Positions 24,101-36,216 are shown, counted from the first letter of the stretch. The stretch: DNA of 64,000 bases from Solanum dulcamara (GCF_947179165.1 NC_077245.1:36511286-36575285), one strand, 5' to 3'. The notes: generated by a model not told the origin, from the letters alone. Program-made: numbers and translations.

Positions 24101-25101
24101 AAAATTAACTTCAGAACTCCTCGACGCGGCTGAAATTAAGGGGCTGTTTGCATTACTTATTGCTGCCCCAAATCTGAAATTTACATTATTAAACACCATT
24201 ATATCATCATAGAATACCTTAAATAATTAATTCAAGGAATGAAATTGGAAGACTCACCTTCCAAGGCCAAACCTATAGCCCTCTCTCCTTGGCTCTCTAG
24301 GTTTTCTCTTTAAGCTTCTTTTAGTTTTCTAAGTGTAGAACTAAAAATATGGTTCCTTAGGCATTGTAAGATACATATATACACCTTCACGTAGTTGAGG
24401 AACACTGTATATAATTAATTCACGGAGAGAAAATTAGAAACTTACCTTAGTTCCTCTTAAACCGTGGTTGCTCTCTTTTCACTCTATGTTTTTCCTCTGC
24501 TTGCTGAAATTTTGGATGAAGAATGAGTTAATAGTCATCATAAGACATATGTATGTACCTCATTAGAAGGTTCCACGTGGAATCCCCCTAGGGTGACACG
24601 TGGCAGCCTCCTAGGGTGCCACCTCAACCCATACGACCAATCACATGCTGCCATATGGCAGTGGGGTCTACCCCGAGCTGCTGCGTCACCTACTTAAGCC
24701 TAATTAGGTGTATCACCTTATTTTCCAAGTAGGTTCATAACCTACTTGCTTCGAGTAGGTGCGTCGTTTCCTTATTTCTCTTTCGTGGGTTTGTAATCTC
24801 GTCTTACTTCAAGAGCCTATGCATTCCTTGCTACTTAAGCTCGACGTATACTCAAGTAGCTTAAGTGTGTAGGACTTCTAAGTTGGTAGATTATGCAAGT
24901 AAGTTGAGTCCTACGACTTATTATTTTGGCCTCCAACTGTTTCAAATCCTTATAGACCTATTTCCAACCTTTACTCTTATGGGGCGTCACGTCCTCCCTT
25001 CCTCAGAGTTATTTAATTATGTTATAGATACTCTGGGCCACAGGACAACTTCCAAGAAGCTTAAGAATACGTTCTAAATCACAGAGGTACGGGGTGTAAC
25101 A
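21154..25101 (-). mobile_element. Solo family A LTR (3948 bp) inside the B integrase
   Basis: On the + strand it begins TGTCACGACCCAACC and ends GGGGTGTAACA, the reverse complement of the A LTR termini. No internal sequence accompanies it, so it is a solo LTR left by unequal recombination. It is about 950 bp longer than the paired A LTRs at 29007 and 36698, partly because of the tandem repeat at 21867-22165 and neighbouring sequence. Near its right end are CACGTG boxes at 24574-24579 and 24597-24602 (minus-strand promoter side) and a donor-like ACTTAC at 24440-24445. None of its short open frames looks like a gene. Confidence 0.88.
21867..22165. repeat. Tandem repeat, about 6-7 units of 40-48 bp
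   Basis: Units have the core GGAACGTACGGCCCGATCC followed by a TATA-rich spacer (ATACATATAA). Later units are 45-48 bp and earlier ones about 40 bp. The array encodes a meaningless repeating minus-strand frame. It lies inside the solo A LTR. Confidence 0.85.
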
Positions 25102-25106
25102 ATCAT

Positions 25107-25780
25107 CTATCGCTCATCAAGTTTGCCTATAATAATAGTTGCCACTCAAGTATTCAGATGACGCTGTTTGAGGCTTTGTATGGGAGATGATGTAGATCAC
25201 TAGTTGGTTGGTTTGAAGTAGGCGAGATGACCTTATTGGGCCCCGATTTAGTAGTTGATGCTTTAGAGAAGGTGAAGATCATTAGAGAAAGGTTGAAGAT
25301 GGCTCAAAGTCATCAAAAGTCCTATTCCGACACTAGAAGAAATGATCTTGAATTTAATGTGGACAATTGGGTGTATCTAAAGGTTTCACCCATGAAGGGT
25401 GTTGTTTGATTTGGTAAAAAGGGGAAATTGAGCCCTAGGTATGTAGGTCCTTATAGAATCTGAGACGTGTTGGCAAGGTTGCATATGATTTGGAATTACC
25501 ATTGGAAATGGCCATGGTTCATCCGGTGTTTCATGTGTCTATGTTGAAAAAATGTGTGGGTGATCCTAGTTCCATTGTACCTATGAGACTAGTGAATATT
25601 GAAGAAAACTTGACCTATGAAGAAGTTCTTGTCGAAATTTTGGACCGGCAAGTTAAAAGATTGAGGAACAAAGAAGTTGCATCTGTTAAAGTCCTTCGGA
25701 GGAATTAACAAATAGAAAGTGCAACATGGGAAGTAGAAGCGAATATGATTAAGTGATACCCTTATCTTTTTCCCTCTACC
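25107..25780 (+). pseudogene. Broken pol of element B, integrase C-terminus and tail
   Basis: Continues the integrase interrupted at 21153: KFAYNNSCHSSIQMTLFEA (about 25119-25175), then LLGPDLVVDALEKV and VNWVYLKVSP-type GPY region (25360-25460), then VHPVFHVSMLKKC (about 25515-25553). The end reads YEEVLVEILDRQVKRLRNKE and SATWEVEANMIK-YPYLF, the pattern of the C-terminal chromodomain-like module of plant chromoviruses, which is thought to steer integration into heterochromatin. Stops near 25187, 25408, 25706 and 25755 and a frameshift near 25465 disable it. Confidence 0.85.
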
Positions 25781-25978
25781 CAAACCTAAGGTATTAAGTT
25801 GTCCTTACTCAATTACTTGAAATCTTTGCATCTCAACTTTTCTTGTCATATGCTTGCAAAATTATGAAATATGTTTCAAACGATGTTTTAAATTACACTA
25901 TTGCATTAATGATGGGTTGTTGGTTTACACTCTACTCTACTCAAGCTAAGTCTTTCCTCATTCTAGGACGAATGTTCC

Positions 25979-25993
25979 CAAGGGGGAGGATAA
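25979..25993 (+). other. Polypurine tract of element B
   Basis: CAAGGGGGAGGATAA lies immediately before the 3' LTR start at 25994 and is the expected plus-strand primer site. Confidence 0.85.
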
Positions 25994-28285
25994 TGTAACA
26001 TCCCCTAAAAACATTATATATGATATTTCAATTCTCGCCAAAAAAAATGATACAGCCTCTGTATTTTGGGCATAACTTTTTATAAGATGGTCTAAATTAG
26101 GTGATTAAAATTTATGAGACAATATCATTACCTACAACTTTTGTGAAGATGATATTTTAAGTTTCTGAGGTTAAATAGGTCAAATAAATTAATTGTTGTA
26201 AGACATGATGCTGTGACTGAATGGAGTATTTATAGAAGAAAAATCATATCTCACTGTAAGATGCTCCAAATTGGTTGATTCTTAAACTACATGAAACTAG
26301 ACTTCCATATATACAATTCATATGAAGACAAAATCCTAATAAGGAATTTATCTTATTCAAACGCAGCTCCAAAAAGGAGTATTTTGTTAAAGAGAACTCA
26401 TATCACTTACCATGGAAAGATCTAGAACCCTTTGACATCATCCATGACATCAAAATCCTCAACTGAATTTTCAAGATCATCCTTTGTAATTATTTTTATT
26501 TATTGTTAGGTCCCTCTTCTACACCTATAAATACCCACCTTATTTCCTCATTTTATTCATCAAGCTTTCTCAAGCAACTCTTCTCTCTATACATTTCTTT
26601 ACTCATTCTCAAATATAGTTTTAGTTCTTAGTAGTGAAGAAATACTATTCCGGAGACTCATATACTCCGGGTAGTACACAAAACATTCCGGCAGGGAGAA
26701 AAGCTAGGACTCAAGAGTGTTCATTAAGTCCTTCGGTTTCAACTAAAGCTTCAGATTCCAGGTATGTAAGGCTTCAATGAGAGTATTCCTTCCACTCTCA
26801 TGTCTAATTTTTTTTGATTATATGATAAATTTTATTTATTTTCTTTAATCTTTACACTAAGTTATGTGGGTGTTTATCAATGGGTTCTTCCACCCATGTA
26901 GTCCAAAAATTTATTCAATTAAATCTCTTGATTTCAAGTAATATTTTCTTATGGAAAATTCTTATTTATTCTTAATAGCATGAATCATGGTTAAACTAAT
27001 GATTATTGGTCTATTTTGATGCAACATGATTTCATATATATGAATTGATGGATTGCAAATAATTTATCTATTTATCTCTTTAAAGGCTCTTGAAATTCAT
27101 GGTGGGTTGGTTAAAGCATGATTTTTAATTAATGGATTTCAATGTATTCATGCATATTTATTTACATACATGTTCGCAAGTTAAAGTGATTTGAACCCAC
27201 CTAGTTTTACTATATTTTCAATGAAGTTTGACTTGAAAGCTTTGACTCCAAATGAATATTTATTAAAGCAATGTCCATAATCAAAAGGGAGTCTTATAAA
27301 ATAAAAGAATGATGAAATGATATGAATAATGTATTCTTTATGCAATAAGGACAATTTCTGCATATTTGAATTACCAAATGTTTTAATGAGCTATTCTACC
27401 GAATATGATATTTTGAATTTTCAAGCTATATGCTATGACTATTTTAAAGTATTAAACTATTCTGTGGAATTGACTTAACACCGAATGGGTCATTGAGGTG
27501 GGATTTGGTAAGGGAATTCTAGTAGCAACCCCTTGTCTTATTAACTATGTGACAAGATAGGAGCCCTTGTAGGCTTAGGCTAATGGATCCATGAAAGCCC
27601 TTAAAGTTAAAGTTAAAGAAATTAATGAAGTTGATGGAGTTCTACCCGGCAAGTAGTCTCCCCGGCAACATAGGGGGGTTATGTTGGATTCTATGTAATA
27701 GCTCGCATGGTATTAAATGTCGGTTATGGTCATTTTCCCACAAAATAAATGTTTTAAAGGATATCTATATGATTTATTGTGTATGCATTACATTATGTTC
27801 CATATTACATAAATGTTTTAATGTTTCCTCAATGTTCATGCTTCCTTACATACTTAGTACATTCAAAGTACTAACGCATATTCTTTTGCCTACATGATAT
27901 CACCATGTAGGGTCTAGTACTCCTCCTCATTCTCCTCCACGTGGCTAGTTGAGATTCCGTTGAAGACTACTTTTGGTGAGTTCCCATGTTTCGGGAATAA
28001 TACTCCTTTATCTTTCTATATTATGATATGTTGAGATATTTTACTATGGCATTTCTTCTATTATGATTGAGGGTGAGCTAGGAACTTGTCTTAGCTCCGT
28101 TAAATCTAAAAGTTAGAGGTATTGTTGGACATATGTAAGTTAAAGATTTACTATTATGATTTTTGCTTGTTTATTTATCATCATTACCTATGAAAGGCTA
28201 AAAGAATGCTAAGAGGCTTATTTGAGGTACTATCGGGTTCCTCATTCGCCATGTCACGTCTAGGCCCTAGGCTTGGGTCGTGACA
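25994..28285 (+). mobile_element. Family B 3' LTR (2292 bp)
   Basis: Begins TGTAACATCCCC and ends CTAGGCTTGGGTCGTGACA. TATAAATA lies at 26526-26533. It is about 33 bp longer than the 5' LTR, mainly through a segment near 26947-26990 that is missing from the 5' copy. Confidence 0.92.
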
Positions 28286-28290
28286 TCGCT
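28286..28290. repeat. Target-site duplication, right copy (TCGCT)
   Basis: Perfect partner of 14798-14802. Confidence 0.9.
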
Positions 28291-29006
28291 AAAGCACGAA
28301 CCATGCCGCTAAAGTGGCGGTCACTTTAATGAGGGCTCTCTCTCTTAAGAGAAACTCACCTAGGGCTAACCTTCACTTAAGCAACGCCCTGGTCACTTTA
28401 GTGAGCCAGGTTCGCTTTTGCTGAGGCACAAACACAGCTGCGCCATCTGAGTTTTGGAAGTGCCCAAGTATCCGATGGGGTGCTCGGAATTCATTTGGAA
28501 CCCCATGCATGCAAATGAGATATGCTAACCAACTAAATGCAACATTCTAGACTCAACAATGGAGTCAAAATTTCCATACAAGGTTATTTTGACATAAAGT
28601 GGGTCCTACACATAAGTGTCATACTTAGCCAATTCCACAACGGGCCTTGGTATTATATCAGAAGCCTTGGAAAGTGCAAGAAAGGTTTTTCTAGACCAAA
28701 CTCAACATTTTAGAACTAATTGTGCTGATAGAATTTTCATTTGAGAAAGTACTACAAGAATGTTGACCAAAGTCAAACTTAGGCCAAATTTCAAAGGCTA
28801 AAATGTCTAATGGTCCAAACTTGTACCAAAATCCTCGAGACTCATGTCGACCATGCTACTAGCCTAAAGTGATAATTCCAGAGCTAGTGAAACTATCAAA
28901 AATTAGTATGAGGTTATTTACCTAATGTTTTGACCGAATTATTTTTTGATGTTTCAAAAGATTCAAAATAGAAAAGTGGGCAAATATCCCAAACGAATGA
29001 CCAAGC
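28291..29006 (-). mobile_element. Family E repeat, second part
   Basis: Continuation of 12616-14802 after removal of the B element. The reverse complement of about 28300-28480 reappears at 58220-58390 (shared: GAGCACCCCATC and a run of AGTGACC/CTAAAG words). It is cut at 29006 by the minus-strand A element. No gene. Confidence 0.6.
29002..29006. repeat. Target-site duplication, left copy (CAAGC)
   Basis: Perfect 5-bp match to 39694-39698, bracketing the minus-strand A element. Confidence 0.9.
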
Positions 29007-32000
29007 TGTCATGACCCAACCCCGTAGGCCGCGACTGGGGCCCAACCTGGACCCCTCGTATGACCAACTATCAGCTGTGGTCAAATTGAACTGTACATAA
29101 AACAATATCATATAACAAATCCCCACTAGGCAACAATATTTTCATAAACCTGTAGCCCTTTTCATTTCTATCATAACATGACAGGGCATGCAGGACGATA
29201 AGGCTGTCACAACATAATAACATATATCATATATCATGTAGACCCAGCTGAATCAAACTTACATACACAACCCATATATACAGTTCTACAGATCTCTAAA
29301 AATATAAATGACAACATATGGCAAGACAGGGCCCCCGTCGTACCCTCTAATGGACAAAACAATGTTATACATCAGTAGAAAGTATCAAAAACTAGGCCTC
29401 GATACAATGGAGCCTCTTCCAGCTGAGCTGCGTGGAACCCCAAGCTGACGGACTCCCAAAACCTGTATCTGTACCTGCGGGCATGAACACAGCCCCCCAA
29501 GAAAGGGGGTCAGTACAACATATGTACTGAGTATGTAAAACGTAACATAGTATAACTGGAGGTATATCCAAAATAGAGAAGCAGGGAAACCAATTATCAA
29601 ATCAGAAACATGTACCAGTACTCTATGAATCACCAATACATGTATGCTCAAATTTTCAATATAGCTGGCCCCATTAGGGGTCCGGTGAATCATATATGTA
29701 ATATCAGTATCAGGCCCCGTGCCATCGCCACCTTATTATAACACATCATCATCATATATATATACACGTACCCGACCATCTAGTGAAGGGCTCGATGGAT
29801 AATGCAGTGAATTGCATAAATCTGATAACCGGCTCGGGACTTAGAGAAGAAGGTTTATAATATACACGAGTAGAGCAGTGAGAAACCAAACACAGTTTAA
29901 ATCATTATCCAAGACCCAACTATATAAGAGGACTAAGTTATTGTTTCAGAATTCGAGTAACAGTATAGTCATTCTGGCTTCCCTCTAAATGCCATTAGGG
30001 GCTACATTGATTACATCTCGGGGTTCCTAGACATATACCAAAGTAAGACTATTCACTTAAGAATTCCAGAGTATTTGTCTTCGAATAGTTTTATGACTAG
30101 GAGTTTGTACAATCATACCTCTTTAACATATAAGAGTTTCCAAGAAAATAGTTTAACTACCATAGAGTTCAACATCCAGCAGTAAATAAGAGATACTTAA
30201 GAATGGAATTACCCCGGAGCTCATATCACATTCAGCTTACAACTAGGACATGCCAACAGAAGAAAGAGAATGAGTTTTACTTACCTATGCCAAAACATGT
30301 CAAGAGAAAGCTTTACATACCTTGTCTGAATTATTCCTTATCCTGTTTGCCTCGCCATCCTTTAAACCTATTCAATATGAAAGTAATATGAATATTAACC
30401 CCTCTTATCTTTCTATAACCATAGGTTACACCTTATTATTAATGGAATCTATTTCCTTAGTCGTTTCCCCGACTAGTTCTGTTATTTGCTAAGGCATCGC
30501 CGAAAATTGGGTAGCATCTCCCCTATAATGTGCCCTATCCAAATTTCCAATTAGGTTCCTAAGACCTAAAGACAACAAATAACAACAACCTGCATAAATT
30601 TACACCAACAATATACAACATAAACTCCAAACGACTTGTTCAAAAATACGATATCAAAATAGGGTTTCTAGTTTCCATTTGGCAAAACCTTTAACCGTAC
30701 GAAGCGGTGGTCATATGGATGAAACCAGAAGCTACCCCACCTTATTTAGAACCTATTTAGACCCTGAAAAAAAAAGATACACCCCTGCAGCAGCACCTCA
30801 CAAGAACAATACTTTATTTCGACGACAATTCAACTATAGCGACTCGAACTTAGCTTATTTCGAATGCCAAAATTTTCAAACCTTTTACCCAACTTCCAGC
30901 ATCCCCTAATGTGTGTAATACACCCTAATTTAAAATCATAAACTTCAAATTAGAGGGGGAAGAACTTACCTTTCCCGAAATTGGCTAGAACTTGACGAAA
31001 TTGTGCCTCAAAACTTTCTTTAGCGCATTGTAACATCGTGGCAGCTTGCCGTCCAATTTTTGCTGCACAAAACCTTAATTTTATACTAATAATACCTCCA
31101 TATCATCTTATTATACGCTAAGTAATTAATTTATGGAATTAAAACGGGACTTACCCCTTTTGTTTCCCAATCCCGTAGCTCCCTCTTTGTTGTTCCTAAG
31201 ATTTTCCTTCAACTTCTCCTAATCTCTTCCAAGTTCTAAGCTGAATAAACGATTCCATAAGCATCCCAATATACATATATACACCCCCACTTGTTTGAGT
31301 AACACCTTAGATAATTAATTCGCGAAGAAAAAATGAAGAACTCACCTTAAATTCTTAGAAACCATGTCTGCCCCATTCTCTTCTTCTTCTAGCGTTTTTC
31401 TCTCTATGTTTTGGACTGATTTTGATTTCAAAATGACTTAATAGTCATTCAAACATGTATATACTCCTTTTAATAAGGTTCCACATGGCAGCCCCTTGGG
31501 GTGACACGTGGCAGCCCCCTAGAATGCCACCTAGGTTCATGCGGCCTATCACATATCGCCACGTGGCAGCGGGGTCCACCCCCAAGAATGCAGGTGAGTC
31601 ACCTGCTTTCTTGTCACCTTCTTGCTTGAGGTGCTTGCTTGCCACCTGCTTGCTTGACTTTCGTAAGTTCAGAAACTAGTTTTTGCTCCCTCTCGTTGGT
31701 TCGTAATCTCGTCTTATTTTAAGAGCCTATGTAATCCGTACTAAGTAAGCTTGATATATCTTTAAGTATATCAAATGTATAAGACTTTTAACTTAGTAGC
31801 TTACGTAGGTAAATTGAGTCATACAACTCATTTTTTTAGCCTCCAACTCTTTCTGGATTTTCACGACTCTATTTCCAACCTTCCCTCTCACGAGGTATCA
31901 CATTCTTCTTTCCTTTGTATTGTTTAATGTGTGTGGATAGTAGGGGTCTCATGGCTACTTTCAAGAAGATTAGGGATACGTTTCAAGGTTCAAAAGTGTG

Positions 32001-32010
32001 GGGTGTAACA
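29007..32010 (-). mobile_element. 3' LTR of the minus-strand A element (3004 bp)
   Basis: On the + strand begins TGTCATGACCCAACCCCGT and ends GGGGTGTAACA. Promoter-side features near its right end are CACGTG at 31505-31510 and 31560-31565, a TATATAC-like run near 31452-31459 and a donor-like ACTCAC at 31340-31345 (GTGAGT on the minus strand). Confidence 0.88.
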
Positions 32011-32027
32011 TCCTTCACCCCTTTAGA
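32011..32027 (-). other. Polypurine tract of the minus-strand A element
   Basis: The reverse complement reads TCTAAAGGGGTGAAGGA, immediately upstream of the 3' LTR in the sense of the element, and matches the tract at 115-130. Confidence 0.8.
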
Positions 32028-33390
32028 ACATTCGTCCCCGAATGTTAAATAACACTTCCCTCAAGACCTTATACCAATTGTAGGGAGATTGTTCTCTATT
32101 GCGATCACACCTATTCTCATCCAGGTAATTAACATACAAGTTTCAGGAGTTGGGTTTTCTGTAGACATCAGGAATAGGTGCGAATACTTGTGTTTCATGT
32201 TCTCTTCAATTTCCCGGGTCATCCCCTTTTCTGGTTTTGATTTTGCCACAATATCTTGACGAAAGGCATATCTTTAGTCTACAATCTTCTAGTTTACCGA
32301 TCTAAGATGGCGATAGGTTTTTGTTTCCTTGCGGGATTCCATCTCCTGGACCTCATCTATGGAGTATACCCTAGGTGGCTCGTCAGTATCTTTGCGAAGC
32401 ATTCCTATCTGATGAACTGGCATATAGTTTCCAAATGAAGTGGTAAGCTCGACTTACCATCCACATTGCCCACCTTATGATCAACTTGATACAGTCTAAT
32501 ATATTTTGGGTTAAGTTCCCTTTTCTGGGTGATTCCGTTATGAACATCTAATCATCAATTTGAACTCTGTATGTCGATGTCGATCATCTGTATATCATTT
32601 CTGCCGATTCTGGGCTTTTAGTCAATAGCTTGCTTAATCATGTCAAGGCCTTTCTAGCTTAGCCCTTCTAACATCGACCTATCCAATAGGGGACTTACAC
32701 GTCTTACTTTACCAGTCTTGTACAAAGTCATTGGGATACCAGAGTGGTAGCCACTATGATAGTTAAACTTAATAAGTAGTGGACGATCATCTCAGTTACT
32801 CTTAAAGTCAACTATATAATAGTATGCTCAGTCGATTTAGCAGCTCAAGGAAAAATATGGAATGAAGACCTATCTGTGCTCCCGAGCTTTTCTTGGACTG
32901 CTCTTTAGACGTTAATCATAATTGAAGTCGCTCTATCTAAGATATTAGCAGGGGAAACCTCACTGAACCTTATTACCTCCTTATCCTATAACTTCACCTA
33001 GTTCCAACTGCATAGGTGGTTTTGTTTGAAAGCAAATAAGCTGATTTGTTAGCCTACTCGCAATAACCCATATAACACCCTACTCTTACAGAGTATAAAA
33101 TAGGTTCATAATGACATTGATAATTTGGGAACCGTTAGCCTCGTATAGTCCTTCTCGACTCTTTTCAGAACTTTAACTGATATTCTATCTTTTGGGTCCT
33201 TATTCCCTTTTTTTCCCAATCCTTAGGGTTGGCTACCAAATAATGCTGCAGTCCCCTCATATAAAGGCTCTCGTAGTCATTCTTTGCTTTGTCCAGTATG
33301 ATCTGATATAATTCCAAAAGGGTTTTGGCATAGAAGCTCGCTATCTTGTAGTAACCAGCTAGTTCAGTCAGTTTTACTTAAACCTTTTCA
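32028..33390 (-). pseudogene. Degenerate pol tail of the minus-strand A element
   Basis: Short coherent readings survive on the minus strand. Nearest the 3' LTR is an open frame at 32061-32249 containing GMTREIEENMKHKYSHLF, comparable in pattern to the ATWE...YPHLF end of chromovirus pol. Upstream come VYSIDEVQEMESRKETK (about 32320-32375) and NDYESLYMRGLQHYLVANPK (about 33220-33285). No catalytic domain is recognisable and stops are frequent, so the assignment to pol rests mainly on position and the tail pattern. Confidence 0.4.
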
Positions 33391-34465
33391 CAATTTCCCT
33401 TACCCCCGCTTGTAATCCTCTAGACATATTATCTTGTTTCATTCTTTACCTTTACAAGAATATGATAGGGTACAAGAAGTAACCTAGCATTACCTCGCTA
33501 GTCCTCATATTTTACCCTGCCTTTTTCCCCCTTATCCTACACTCGATGTCAGGGTAGATCTTTGGTCCACTTGTGGCCACGTCTTACTCCACCCTTAGCA
33601 CTAATTCCATCTCGGTAATTTGGCTTAACCTATCTTTGTGTCTCTCGATAGTCAATAACAACTTGGGCTCCCTTACCTAGGACAATAGTTGTGGGGACTC
33701 CATAAGGTCCTACCACTATTTTACTCTATAATTTTACACCTTCTCGGAGGAGTAGGTAACCTTTGATCGAAGGAGCAGGGACTAACATCGTTAATCCACA
33801 AGTAACATTCCCTCCAAATTCATCTAGCGCTGGAGTGCGAAATGAGTCTTGTAGTCCTAGTCATATTGTGAAATTTTCGACCTTGGGCATTGCTTCTTGT
33901 CATTCGTAAATTACATTAGTTGGTACCCTTACCTTTTGGGTTCTGCTTTTTCTCCCTCAGAGTTGGCTACTAAGTGGTGTTGAAATTCCCTCACCCACTG
34001 GCTCATATAGTCATTCTGCGGTTTTCCTCTCATTAACTAGTTCTATGTTGAAGAGCTGTGGCATTTGAGTGCGTCGTCAGTTAGCAGTTAGCTAATACTT
34101 CTTGTTTTACTTAATCCCTTGTTACAATTTCCTTAACATAGCTTATAATACTCCGGGTACATAATCTCATATTGTTTCTCTATCGCTAGTTAAGATTCTT
34201 CCATCTCGCGTGATCGTACCAGCCCTAACGCATTCAGTTCCATCAGAATTTCTAGGTTAAGCGTTTTGGGGAGAGAGTAATACTGGGATGGGTGACCTCC
34301 TTGGGAAGTCTTCATGTCGCGTTTCATTGTAATCCTTACCATAATGTGTGGGGCACTCAATTTAGCTCAAGATTTACCTTAGCATTGTCTCGCGAGTCTT
34401 TATGTTTTGCCCTTTCCTTTCGTCTGTTATCTTGTATCCAGTATCGGCGTAGACCTTTAGCTCCA
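33193..34465 (-). repeat. Diverged internal duplication, period about 740-890 bp
   Basis: Segments about 33193-33570 and 33933-34465 align in order: TTTTGGGT(C/T)CT, GTTGGCTAC(C/T)AA, 'ACTTCTTGTTTTACTTAA/GTTTTACTTAAACC', CTTAGCATT...CTCGC(G)AG, and GTAGA(T/C)CTTT. The second segment is longer mainly because of the 5S-like block at 34205-34326. It is read as an old duplication inside the element. Confidence 0.5.
34205..34326 (+). pseudogene. 5S rRNA-like sequence
   Basis: Collinear with plant 5S rRNA over about 120 bp: GATCGTACCAG, CCATCAGAA, GTTAAGCG, GAGAGTAATACTGGGATGGG, TGACCTCC, GGGAAGTC. Box A (near GTTAAGCG) is degenerate. The box C region (GATGGGTGACCTCCTTGGGAAG) is retained with one extra T. 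There is no terminal T-run where a 5S gene would stop, and several stem positions are altered, so it is not a working 5S gene. It could be a captured 5S copy or derive from a 5S-containing element such as a Cassandra TRIM LTR, but no such LTR borders are visible. TCGCG at 34206-34210 recurs as GTCGCG near 34317-34321. Confidence 0.75.
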
Positions 34466-36176
34466 CTATCCTCTATTCACTTTGTGTTCTCCTCATTTTC
34501 TACCACAGGAGGCTTTCTATACCTTTTTCTTTGGTTATTTATCTATCGCAACATCATTTACGACAAACTCTATAATCCACATTTTGGCTTTTGGTCTAGC
34601 ATGCTGTCATTATCCTTCGTAATGTCTCTTGAGTTATTCGGTATCCTTTCATGGTTACACTCTCGTGCTTTTGTACGCAGTCGCCTTCTAGCGTTATGTT
34701 GTTTAGGGCCTCGTCACAAACTTCTTAGCGCTGCCTTATGTAGCATTCTGGCTTCCGTTCAATTATTGATGGCTTCCGGACCTTTCTAACTTGGTTCGGC
34801 AAGATATCTTATTGAAGTTTAGACATCCGTCCCAAATATATTGCCATATTAATTGCCTTCACCTTACTTTTGCCATTTTCTCATTAACTTCCCCCCTTTT
34901 GCGGGTACCCGTACCTTCCTCTGTTTGTACTTTGTTCTACGTTTCTATGTCCAGTCTCAATTTTTGTCCAATTCCTTTCACCAATCTAGTTGGTATTGCA
35001 TCATGTCTCTGTTTATCTGCATATTTTATAATCTAACTATCCGCATATGGAGCCTTGATTAAATTACGAAGCGACGAGAAGCTTTCCATATTTAACGTGA
35101 TGTTTTGTCTACTAATCATTACTTGAACAATGTGACCCAGGGAACAACTCGTCCAAGGACACCTTCTACTTTTCCTTTTCCAAGAATTACTTAGCACTTG
35201 TAGTCGTTCCAATTCCAATTAGGTAGTGCTAGTATTCCGATGATAACTATTTAAGGTTTTCTTGAAGTAGTAGCTTTATCCCAACCTATATCCTTTGCTT
35301 CTTGGGGTGAATAGGAGTTGCGCCATTTACTCCTTAAGTTTGCCATCCTCGTCCCTTAAGGGTTCCACCATTCTCAGGGTGACGTTGTGCACATGCGTCA
35401 TTTTTTATAGCTTAAGCTCCATGCTCTCACTGTGTTCTCAACGCAGGCTTTTAACTTAGTCAACGCATACTAAGTGCGCCTTACTAGTGGTCCCACTTTA
35501 TCCCTGCATCTCGTATCACACTGTTCAATTCATATTTAAATATCCCCCTTTTAGTTCGTACATATATTCAGTTCCTGACATTTCTTTGAGGTGCTTCTGT
35601 TAGAATTTCTTTCCCCAATTAGTCAGTGGAGAACTATAAACTGTTATCATAAATCATTTTCCAATCATTGCTGGAAGAAATCAAAACCTCTTAAACATTA
35701 CAGTACTTCTTTTAGTACTTGACCTACCTGGTTTCCTTCTGAGTTCATCCTCAAGCTATGAACAACTCATCTAATTTACAATTAGAAGTTGAGGGCTTGG
35801 TATTTTTTTTCCAAAAAGAATGAAACTAATTCGCGGGACATCTTATCCTTTATCCTGAGCCCTCTATTTATATTCCTACAGTACAAATACGGCTGGAGAT
35901 ACTGTAGTCTGAACTTTACTACTTAGACAGACTTTTATTTCTTTGAAATAAATTTCCCCAAGTAAAGAGTGTGTCCCTTATCGACGACCTGAAGAGTACC
36001 TCTTACAACTTTAATTTGGCATAATATGGGTACTCGGTATCAATTTCCAAGACATGTTATAAGCTATGTTTTACTCCCTTTTTCTTGTTCTGGGAAAATT
36101 TCGGCAGAGTTTCCTCTACATTTCTTACTTATCCCAAAATTTGCACGCAGAAAATACCAACAATGCCTCACAGGGC

Positions 36177-36216
<40 letters not shown>

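Larger units (their letters stand above)
14803..28285 (+). mobile_element. Complete family B Ty3/gypsy element, interrupted by a solo LTR
   Basis: The structure is complete: 5' LTR 14803-17061, initiator-Met primer binding site 17066-17077, gag about 17281-18334, pol from about 18439, polypurine tract 25979-25993, 3' LTR 25994-28285, and TCGCT duplications on both sides. The order protease, reverse transcriptase, RNase H, integrase identifies Ty3/gypsy. The C-terminal tail resembles the degenerate chromodomain-like end seen in chromoviruses. A solo A LTR (21154-25101) splits the integrase. Many stops and frameshifts make it non-autonomous. Confidence 0.92.

Noticed and set aside
21154..25101. 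A DNA transposon with a 2-bp AT target duplication
   Set aside because: The ends TG...CA match the other A LTRs, and a 5-bp duplication with one mismatch restores the expected integrase frame.
34205..34326. A functional 5S rRNA gene
   Set aside because: Box A is degenerate, there is an insertion in box C, no T-run terminator, and it sits inside a retrotransposon rather than a 5S array.
34292..34789. 165-codon open frame on the + strand, the longest in this region
   Set aside because: It begins inside the 5S-like block and runs antisense to the element. It has no motif, and its composition (Phe, Leu, Ser rich) is that of translated pyrimidine-rich repeat DNA.
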